From NCBI RefSeq assembly GCF_902825235.1, contig NZ_CADEAJ010000002.1, positions 155,738-219,737 on the forward strand: a DNA stretch of 64,000 nt, read 5' to 3'. Position numbers and translations under genes: made by a program. The notes beneath the pieces are model-generated. The model made no database searches. It saw nothing but the letters and a program-made list of their open reading frames with translations, and had not been told where the DNA came from. This DNA is from Bartonella vinsonii subsp. vinsonii. GTDB lineage: Bacteria > Pseudomonadota > Alphaproteobacteria > Rhizobiales > Rhizobiaceae. Shown here in pieces: positions 58,121 through 64,000 of this stretch; within the stretch, counting starts at the first letter, position 1, and every line of letters starts with the position of its first letter.

Positions 58121-60457
58121 TTAAACCTTGCTTACAAAATTGTCGAGTACACGCTTTTCTCCAGCTTTTTCAAACATAATAGTTAATTTATGATCATCTA
58201 TTGCTGTGATACGACCATAACCGAACTTTATATGAAAAATCCGATCATTGATTGCAAAATTTGAAGGTGTTTCAGCAACTGATTGAACGAAGGCTTTTCC
58301 TTCAATGTTCTTTTGTACACGCTTCTGTTTTAAGGGAGCATAATTATTGTAAAAGGAATTATGATCTTTAAAAGAGGATTTGCCATAACCGCCATAAGAT
58401 GTTCCCATTTCTATAAATTCTATGTGTTCTGCTGGCAATTCATCTAGGAAACGGGAGGGAAGCGCAGGTTGCCAAAGTCCATGAACTTTTCTATTAGAGA
58501 CAAACCATATATGCAAATGTTTTTTTGCTCTTGTGAGTCCTACATAGGCTAGTCGCCGTTCTTCTTCTAATCCTAAACGGCCACCTTCATCCAATGAGCG
58601 TTGGTGGGGAAAAAGACCTTCTTCCCAACCAGGCAGAAAAACGGTTTCAAATTCAAGCCCTTTTGCTGAATGAAGTGTCATGATGTTGACCGCATCGGTG
58701 TTTTCATTATTTTCAGCATCCATCACAAGGGCAACATGTTCTAAAAAGCTGTGAAGGCTTTCAAATTGTTCCATAGAGCGGATCATTTCTTTGAGATTTT
58801 CTAACCGTGTTGGTGCTTCTGGGGAGCGATCTTCTTGCCACATAGCTGTGTAGCCTGAATCCTCAAGAATTGTTTCAGCAAGTTCTCTGTGGGGGGTGTA
58901 TGGCAGCATATTTTGCCAGCGACGAAAGTCTTCAATAATGCTTCGCAAAGCACTGCGTGCTTTGGGCTTCAGCTCATCTGTTTCAATGATTGCTGCTGCA
59001 GCAGAAAAAAGAGGAATAGTGCGTGCACGAGCACTCTCATAAAGGGTGCGTAGGGTTGCATCTCCTAAGCCGCGTTTAGGTGTGTTGATAATGCGTTCAA
59101 AAGCTAAATCATCTGCTGGTTGGACAACAACGCGTAAATAAGCCATGGCATCACGTATTTCCATTCGTTCATAAAAGCGTGGGCCACCAATGACGCGGTA
59201 GTTAAGACCAAGCGTTACAAAACGATCTTCAAATTCACGCATCTGGAATGATGCACGCACTAATATAGCCATATGATTTAATGAATGACCGTTTTGTTGG
59301 GCGCGTTCAATTTCTTCTCCAATTGCACGTGCTTCCTCTCCTGAATCCCATGCAGCATGAATTTTTACTTTTTCTTCTTCAGTATTTACTTGATGAGAAA
59401 AAAGCGTTTTTCCGAGCCTTTCTTGGTTATGTGAAATGAGATGAGAAGCCGTTTTGAGAATGTGTGATGTTGAGCGATAATTGCGTTCTAAACGAATAAT
59501 TTTTGCAGGAGGAAAATCTTTTTCAAAACGCAATATATTATCGACTTGAGCACCGCGCCACCCGTAAATAGATTGGTCATCATCACCAACACAACAAAGG
59601 TTTACATGTTGTCCTTTGGATTGTTGCGCTAAAAGGCGAAGCCAAAGATATTGTGCTGTATTTGTATCTTGATATTCATCTACAAGAATATAACGAAATT
59701 TAGAGTGATATTCGCGAAGAATATCTGGATTATGTTGAAAGATAGAAATTGAATGAAGCAGAAGATCACCGAAATCACAAGCATTAAGAGTTTTTAATCT
59801 CTCCTGATAGCTGCGGTAAAGTTTACGTCCCATGCCGTTTCCAAAGGAATGGGCATCACCTTCTGAAATGCGTTCTGGTGAAAGTCCTTGATTTTTCCAA
59901 GAATCGATCATCATTGCAAAGCTTCGTGCGGGCCAACGCTTGTCGTCCAATCCTTCAGCTTGAATAAGCTGTTTTAAAAGTCTTACGACATCATCGCTAT
60001 CAAGAATTGTAAAGTTACTTTTTAAATCAACAAGTTCTGCATGGCGGCGCAAAATTTTTGCACCGGTGGAATGGAAAGTTCCAAGCCAAGGCATGCCTTC
60101 AACAATTTCACCAATAAATGCACCAATCCGCATTTTCATTTCGCGTGCTGCTTTGTTGGTGAAAGTTACAGCAAGTATCTGCTTAGGAGAGGCAAGACCG
60201 GAGTGCAAAATATGAGAAATGCGGGTCGTTAAAACGCGTGTTTTTCCAGTACCAGCACCCGCAAGAACCAAAAGAGGTCCTTCTGTATTCATGACGGCTT
60301 GTTGCTGTTCTGGATTGAGTTGTTCTAAATAATCGGAATCACATTGCGTTTTTTCTTTTGCTCTTCCAGCGTGAATAGGGGGGCCAGAGCTCTTTTCATT
60401 GGGAGGTAGAGAGCCATCTTCTTCAAAGAATGGTATGTGATCAAGAAAATTATTCAT
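58121..60457 (-). CDS. uvrD: DNA helicase II, UvrD/PcrA/Rep type
   Basis: Superfamily 1A 3'-5' DNA helicase for nucleotide-excision and mismatch repair. Walker A AGAGTGKTRVL is at 66-73, preceded by QLNPEQQQAV (Q motif); then FTNKAAREM, VDEYQDTN (Walker B), GDDDQSIYGWRGA, LERNYRS and the C-terminal VNIMTLHSAKGLEFETVFLP and EERRLAYVGLTRA. 778 residues. The C-terminal segment FKHIKFGYGRITAID-like (RIFHIKFGYGRITAIDDHKL) is the PcrA/UvrD Tudor-like tail. It converges with the acyltransferase gene. Confidence 0.95.
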   Translation of the reverse strand: MNNFLDHIPFFEEDGSLPPNEKSSGPPIHAGRAKEKTQCDSDYLEQLNPEQQQAVMNTEGPLLVLAGAGTGKTRVLTTRISHILHSGLASPKQILAVTFTNKAAREMKMRIGAFIGEIVEGMPWLGTFHSTGAKILRRHAELVDLKSNFTILDSDDVVRLLKQLIQAEGLDDKRWPARSFAMMIDSWKNQGLSPERISEGDAHSFGNGMGRKLYRSYQERLKTLNACDFGDLLLHSISIFQHNPDILREYHSKFRYILVDEYQDTNTAQYLWLRLLAQQSKGQHVNLCCVGDDDQSIYGWRGAQVDNILRFEKDFPPAKIIRLERNYRSTSHILKTASHLISHNQERLGKTLFSHQVNTEEEKVKIHAAWDSGEEARAIGEEIERAQQNGHSLNHMAILVRASFQMREFEDRFVTLGLNYRVIGGPRFYERMEIRDAMAYLRVVVQPADDLAFERIINTPKRGLGDATLRTLYESARARTIPLFSAAAAIIETDELKPKARSALRSIIEDFRRWQNMLPYTPHRELAETILEDSGYTAMWQEDRSPEAPTRLENLKEMIRSMEQFESLHSFLEHVALVMDAENNENTDAVNIMTLHSAKGLEFETVFLPGWEEGLFPHQRSLDEGGRLGLEEERRLAYVGLTRAKKHLHIWFVSNRKVHGLWQPALPSRFLDELPAEHIEFIEMGTSYGGYGKSSFKDHNSFYNNYAPLKQKRVQKNIEGKAFVQSVAETPSNFAINDRIFHIKFGYGRITAIDDHKLTIMFEKAGEKRVLDNFVSKV

Positions 60458-60568
60458 TATACCTTTTGTGTAGTCTTTTTTTCATCTGAGTGCTAGGTCT
60501 AAAAAAGTTTTCTTAAAAAAGCTGCAATATCTTTGGTTGAATTAAGGAAATGGAGATCATCGAAAATG

Positions 60569-60820
60569 TTACAAACGCTGAGCAAGAACACTTTGAAGTA
60601 CATAAAGGCGCAATGAAGCGGAAAGATTCACTTGTTGAGGTCTTTTTCTATCAATATCAGTGATAATAAAGGCTAAAGATTGGCCCTTTTTGCGTGCTAT
60701 GGATTTAAGAATGTCTAGAAATGGTTGTTCTAAAGAGACACTTGTTGCATGTCCATTAATTCGAACAGATATTTTCCGCAAGACCATTTTTGACCAATCA
60801 ATAGGATTATCTTCGTGCAT
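60569..60820 (-). CDS. Ribbon-helix-helix domain protein
   Basis: Small regulator-like protein, 83 residues from ATG 60820 (MHEDNPIDWSKMVLRKISVR). The RHH_4-type domain includes KISVRINGHATSVSLEQPFL and DILKSIARKKGQSLAFIITD, then a tail DRKRPQQVNLSASLRLYVLQ. The frame is open to 60847, but that start lies inside the preceding gene. Third gene of the conserved sspB - DUF4169 - RHH set. Targets unknown. Confidence 0.85.
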   Translation of the reverse strand: MHEDNPIDWSKMVLRKISVRINGHATSVSLEQPFLDILKSIARKKGQSLAFIITDIDRKRPQQVNLSASLRLYVLQSVLAQRL

Positions 60821-60825
60821 CGTTT

Positions 60826-61014
60826 TTACTCTTGTTCGTTGCACCATAAACGATTTTGTTCAAAAAACTTCTGCGTTTTTGAAGATTCTTTTTGCTCGAT
60901 TTTTTTTTCAGCTTTTGTTCGTCCAAAACGATAGCGATTCTCTTCTGCAAGAACAGCTTGTTTTGCCCGCTTTTTTTGCTTTCGGAATTGACGAAGGTTA
61001 ATGAGTTCAGTCAT
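60826..61014 (-). CDS. DUF4169 family protein
   Basis: A 62-residue, very basic, helical protein (MTELINLRQFRKQKKRAKQA, EENRYRFGRTKAEKKIEQKE). The pattern INLRQxRKxxxRAxxxxxAxxNRxxFGRTKAEK defines DUF4169. An in-frame TTG at 61020 precedes ATG 61014, which is the more likely start. It lies between sspB (12 bases upstream) and the RHH gene (five bases downstream), so all three are likely one transcript. Function unknown; the charge suggests nucleic-acid or ribosome contact, which is inference. Confidence 0.88.
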   Translation of the reverse strand: MTELINLRQFRKQKKRAKQAVLAEENRYRFGRTKAEKKIEQKESSKTQKFFEQNRLWCNEQE

Positions 61015-61026
61015 AGGCAAGTTTAT

Positions 61027-61551
61027 TTATTTTTTTCGAAAGGAATCTAAAGAAACAACATCAGCACTTTGTTTGGTATCATTGTTTGAGGAGTCTTTAT
61101 TCGTGCTAAGATTTTCTTTTTTGGGTTTATCCGATAGCATGATAGGCGAAGTTGGAGTATTTTCTAAATTTTTATCTTCTCCAGAGGTAAGGTTTGAGGG
61201 TAGATCAAACGCTGCTTCAAATGATGCTATAGGGTCATAAAATATTTGGATAGACGTAAAAGGAATTACTAATTTTTCAGTGATTTCTTTAAAAGAGAGC
61301 GTTACTTCAAAAGCCGTTTCCGAGACACTTAAATCTCTGAACTGATGTTGTAATACAATTGTCATTTGTTCAGGGTAACGATTTTTAAGCCGAGAAGAAA
61401 TTTTAATACCTGGAGCAGTTGTTAGAAAAGTAATAAAAAAATGGTGATTTCCCGGAAGACCTGCTTTGGCAACTTCCAATAAAACTTTACGGATAACCCC
61501 GCGAAGTGCATCCTGAACGAGAATATCGTAACGGATTTGATCTTGAACCAT
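61027..61551 (-). CDS. sspB: SspB-alpha, ssrA-tag adaptor for ClpXP
   Basis: Adaptor that binds ssrA-tagged proteins and delivers them to the ClpXP protease. The N-terminal folded domain (residues 1-125) begins IRYDILVQDALRGVIRKVLL and contains HHFFITFLTTAPGIKISSRL, YPEQMTIVLQHQFRDL and FYDPIASFEAAFDL. A flexible linker rich in Ser/Asn/Asp follows, ending in a C-terminal hydrophobic ClpX-binding tail (ADVVSLDSFRKK). 174 residues. Directly upstream, on the same strand, is ssrA, which encodes the tag this protein recognises. Confidence 0.95.
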   Translation of the reverse strand: MVQDQIRYDILVQDALRGVIRKVLLEVAKAGLPGNHHFFITFLTTAPGIKISSRLKNRYPEQMTIVLQHQFRDLSVSETAFEVTLSFKEITEKLVIPFTSIQIFYDPIASFEAAFDLPSNLTSGEDKNLENTPTSPIMLSDKPKKENLSTNKDSSNNDTKQSADVVSLDSFRKK

Positions 61552-61735
61552 CGAAGTTTCTTCCTTTTATTTCACATGGCAGATAAGCGTGCGTAATATT
61601 GTGCAATAGAATATCTTTTTAGGCTAGTAATATTTTGCCTACTATGCATTTAAATCAACCGAAAAATAATAAGAAATTTTATGATAAAGAATGTCTGAAA
61701 GATCAATCAATAACATTTATAAAAGTGAAGGCTTC

Positions 61736-62040
61736 TGTTGCCAGGTGCCTCCGAACCCCGCTTAAACCTGCGACGGTTTAAGACTTAAATTGAAACATTC
61801 GCACTGCATTAAGCAGCGAGACGTGCTTCCGCATAGTTGTCATTTGCAACTACTCATTTAGTCCGATAACGGTGGTACTATGCCGAGTAAAAGAGCAATC
61901 TTTACGCTCTTGTCGATCCTATTTCGCCCCCACCAAAATATAATTTTTTCATTATATTTTGGTGGAGGCGCCGGGTACCGCCCCCGGGTCCAACGAGTTT
62001 ATTCCATTGTCCATTTATTACCATAGCTGGCAAGCCAGCC
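61736..62040 (-). ncRNA. ssrA: tmRNA, two-piece circularly permuted gene
   Basis: Rescues stalled ribosomes and tags the unfinished protein. The gene is permuted, as in other alphaproteobacteria. The acceptor piece comes first, with a hairpin at 62026-62039 and the T arm and CCA reading GCCTCCACCA at 61960-61969. A removed loop (about 61932-61959) with an A/T-rich hairpin follows. The coding piece starts GGGGGCG at 61931. The tag frame at 61812-61847 encodes ANDNYAEARLAA, followed by TAA at 61809-61811. The stem of GGGGGCG with CGCCTCC joins the pieces. The 3' end near 61736 is estimated. A CTATAT -10 box (62047-62052) fits a start near 62040. Confidence 0.96.
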
Positions 62041-62046
62041 CTTTAA

Positions 62047-62052
62047 ATATAG
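62047..62052 (-). promoter_or_regulatory. -10 box of ssrA
   Basis: CTATAT on the - strand, seven bases upstream of the likely tmRNA precursor start, matches the alphaproteobacterial -10 consensus. No clear -35 hexamer is visible; a GAACGTTC palindrome lies at about 62058-62065. Confidence 0.5.
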
Positions 62053-62175
62053 ATGAAGAACGTTCTTTAGAAAAGGGGGGGGTTGTTAATATTTTAAATC
62101 CTCTAATTATTTATGAAGCTATATGGCGCGGTTGTAAAATACAGCCGCCAATTCTTGGAGAGGAGATGGAGCAAA

Positions 62176-62481
62176 ATGAGCAATGATCTAGCAGATATTA
62201 AATTATATGACAAAAATCCCGATGAGGCTGCAATAGAAAGGCTTCGTCATCGCTTAGCGTTAGTGATGAAAAAACAGGATGCATCACTTGTTGCTACATC
62301 GGATCCAAAAGAGTTAGAACGCGTTGAAAAATGGGTTCAAGATGTGTTAGGCGCTGATGAGCAGAGGGCTAAAATGGCTGTATCAAAAGTTGCAGAAATG
62401 ATGTCTGGAGATCGCAGAAAAAGTCGTATGACTTTCTATTATTTGGTAGCCAAACAATTAAACGCACTTGATAAAATTTAA
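62176..62481 (+). CDS. DUF2853 family protein
   Basis: A 101-residue soluble helical protein (MSNDLADIKLYDKNPDEAAI, VEKWVQDVLGADEQRAKMAV, MTFYYLVAKQLNALDKI) with the DUF2853 pattern, including the GDRRKSRMTFYYLVAKQL end. ATG 62176 follows GGAG; upstream in-frame codons lie in sequence without protein character. DUF2853 proteins have been solved by structural genomics but the function is unknown. It is divergent from ssrA and ends at a shared terminator with the next gene. Confidence 0.88.
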   Translation: MSNDLADIKLYDKNPDEAAIERLRHRLALVMKKQDASLVATSDPKELERVEKWVQDVLGADEQRAKMAVSKVAEMMSGDRRKSRMTFYYLVAKQLNALDKI

Positions 62482-62511
62482 ACAATTTTAAAATTCAATT
62501 TTGCTCAATAA

Positions 62512-62539
62512 AAAAAGCCCAAAGAATTTTGGGCTTTTT
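62512..62539. terminator. Bidirectional terminator between DUF2853 and symporter genes
   Basis: AAAAAGCCCAAA and TTTGGGCTTTTT pair around a short GAAT loop, giving an A-run before and T-run after the GC part. It can stop transcription from both converging genes. Confidence 0.9.
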
Positions 62540-62555
62540 GTTTAACATCGAAGGT

Positions 62556-63863
62556 TTAATCGGTTTCGTTTTCTTGAAGATATCCTCCTTTGCTCATATC
62601 CGGTATAAAAAGGGTGGCAATGAATGCAATGATCATTACGCCGATTACGTAAAAATAAAACAGTGATTCATGTCCTATATTTTTTAATCCAAGTGCTACG
62701 TATTCGGCAGAACCACCAAAGAGTGCATTGCCAATAGCATGAGAGAGACCAACTCCCAGTGCTCGGACTGAAGAGGGAAACATTGCTGATTTTACGACAC
62801 CAGAGATGGATGTATACATGCTCATAATACAGAGTATTCCAATAATGGTTGATAACGCAATCCATGGATTATGCGCGTAACCGATTATGAGAAGTCCAGG
62901 AATCGTAAAGAGAGTAGAGAGTGCACTCCAAAGGATAAGTAAATTTCTTGTCCCAATTTTATCAGCTAGGATACCAAATATGGGTTGGAGTAATATGAAA
63001 ATAAAGAGTGCCGCGGTCATTACAGTTGTAGCAGTATGTTTATCAAAACCGGTAGTTGTGATCAGATATTTCTGCATATAAGTCGTACAAGTGTAAAATG
63101 TGAGAGATCCTCCAGAGGCAAAAAGAACAATTACAAAAAATGCTTTTGTGTGTTTGCTTAGAAGCTCTTTAAGACTCCCAGTGTGTTTTTGAGAGCGGCT
63201 TTCTTTGGTAGTTGTTTCATGAAGTGAACGACGTAGATAAAGTACAACGAATGCTCCCAATCCACCAATGGCAAATGGAATACGCCAGCCCCATGTTCTT
63301 AATTGATCTTCCGTTAGATAAAGTGCCAGAATGAATATAATAAAACTGGCTAAAAGTTGACCAGTAATAAGCGTACCAGATTGGAAAGAAGCGAAGAGAC
63401 CGCGGTGTTTTTTAAGGGAAACTTCGCTTATATAAGTTGCAGCTGTACCATATTCACCACCTGCTGAAAGTCCCTGCATCATACGGATTAGGAGAAGAAG
63501 AATTGCTGCAGTTCTCCCTAAAGTTTCATAAGTGGGAAGTATGGCAATGAGAAAAGAGCCCCCACACATCATAAGAATAGATATGAGCATCGAGTTTTTG
63601 CGTCCATAACGATCAGCAATAAAGCCAAAAAGCCAACTTCCAATTGGGCGCATAAGAAAACCAATAAAGAAGATCCCTGCAGTTTTAAAAAATTGGGTAA
63701 CAACATCGCCATCTGAAGGGAAAAATTGTGGTGCAAAGTAAATAGATGCAAATGAGTAAACGTAAAAATCATACCACTCTACTAGATTCCCTGATGCGCT
63801 AGATATGATAGCGAAGATACGTTTTCTTGTATCATGTTGTACTAAAGTTGTTTCATTTTTCAT
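62556..63863 (-). CDS. MFS metabolite:H+ symporter, KgtP-like
   Basis: Inner-membrane importer of the metabolite:H+ symporter branch of the MFS, 435 residues, 12 helices. The N-terminus (KRIFAIISSASGNLVEWYDF, YVYSFASIYFAPQFFPSDGD) and the motifs GFLMRPIGSWLFGFIADRYG, MQGLSAGGEYGTAATYISEV and DQLRTWGWRIPF are very close in pattern to E. coli KgtP, the 2-oxoglutarate permease. 2-oxoglutarate uptake is therefore the best guess, with ProP/ShiA-like substrates as alternatives. Intact start and end. The region to 64000 upstream is AT-rich and should hold its promoter. Confidence 0.88.
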   Translation of the reverse strand: MKNETTLVQHDTRKRIFAIISSASGNLVEWYDFYVYSFASIYFAPQFFPSDGDVVTQFFKTAGIFFIGFLMRPIGSWLFGFIADRYGRKNSMLISILMMCGGSFLIAILPTYETLGRTAAILLLLIRMMQGLSAGGEYGTAATYISEVSLKKHRGLFASFQSGTLITGQLLASFIIFILALYLTEDQLRTWGWRIPFAIGGLGAFVVLYLRRSLHETTTKESRSQKHTGSLKELLSKHTKAFFVIVLFASGGSLTFYTCTTYMQKYLITTTGFDKHTATTVMTAALFIFILLQPIFGILADKIGTRNLLILWSALSTLFTIPGLLIIGYAHNPWIALSTIIGILCIMSMYTSISGVVKSAMFPSSVRALGVGLSHAIGNALFGGSAEYVALGLKNIGHESLFYFYVIGVMIIAFIATLFIPDMSKGGYLQENETD

Positions 63864-64000
63864 GAGATGTTCCCTTTTTAAATTTATAGTTGATATTTTC
63901 TAACCATAATTGTTTATGATTTCCAGAAAAATTCAATTGTATAATGATTGTTTTTATGAAAACTATTTAAAATAAAATACTTTTTAAGTTTAAATTATTT

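Noticed and set aside
61959..62186. Open frame reading MVEAPGTAPGSNEF on the + strand
   Set aside because: It lies antisense to the acceptor piece of ssrA and has no ribosome site. Its start is the reverse of the CCA end.

Overview
The window reads as chromosome of a Bartonella-like alphaproteobacterium (Hyphomicrobiales). The support is an AT-rich sequence with many eroded intergenic stretches, a two-piece circularly permuted tmRNA gene whose tag reads ANDNYAEARLAA, an FtsZ with a very long C-terminal linker, a BP26/OMP28-type SIMPL protein, and the alphaproteobacterial trio sspB - DUF4169 - ribbon-helix-helix. The genus is inferred from gene content and protein style, not from a database search.

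Layout. 1-14.9 kb: end of a TetA-like MFS exporter, carA, ubiC, a GlsB-type small membrane protein, a Na/Pi-cotransporter family protein, a YbdG-type MscS channel, then dnaG and rpoD (replication priming and the housekeeping sigma factor), a YcgN cysteine-cluster protein, the SIMPL protein and a CAT-anticodon tRNA, probably tRNA-Ile2. 14.9-20.2 kb: an accessory, mostly decayed stretch that starts at the 3' end of that tRNA. It holds two XRE-type regulators, a small ORF and its facing repressor that share one palindromic operator, a broken YGNA-repeat phage-type protein, a membrane/coiled-coil small protein, a DUF1508 protein and other gene remnants. 20.2-28.8 kb: DUF475 (TerC-like) membrane protein, pncA, an alpha/beta-hydrolase-like relic, ettA, an ArsR-methyltransferase fusion with an internal deletion, an apparently unnamed structured small RNA with a C-rich anti-Shine-Dalgarno loop, a small exported protein, a lytic transglycosylase, and rnpB.

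28.9-48.6 kb is a complete dcw division and cell-wall cluster on the + strand: rsmH, ftsL, ftsI, murE, murF, mraY, murD, ftsW, murG, murC, murB, ddlB, ftsQ, ftsA, ftsZ, lpxC. Most genes overlap or nearly touch, and a terminator follows ftsZ. No mraZ is seen before rsmH. Together they make the UDP-MurNAc-pentapeptide (MurC-F, MurB, Ddl), the lipid intermediates (MraY, MurG), polymerise and cross-link septal wall (FtsW, FtsI), and build the Z-ring (FtsZ, FtsA, FtsQ, FtsL). LpxC commits to lipid A. bamD, recN and ligA follow.

53.9-64 kb is mostly on the - strand: an M24 aminopeptidase P, prmA, a SCO/SenC copper chaperone, a + strand hexapeptide acyltransferase, a UvrD/PcrA helicase, the sspB operon, the permuted ssrA gene directly upstream of sspB, a DUF2853 protein (+), and a KgtP-like metabolite/H+ symporter. 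ssrA (which tags stalled proteins) lies next to sspB (the adaptor that hands tagged proteins to ClpXP), a functionally sensible pairing.

The item most likely to be undescribed is the structured small RNA at about 26268-26381. Second is the small two-operator regulatory pair at 16071-16565.
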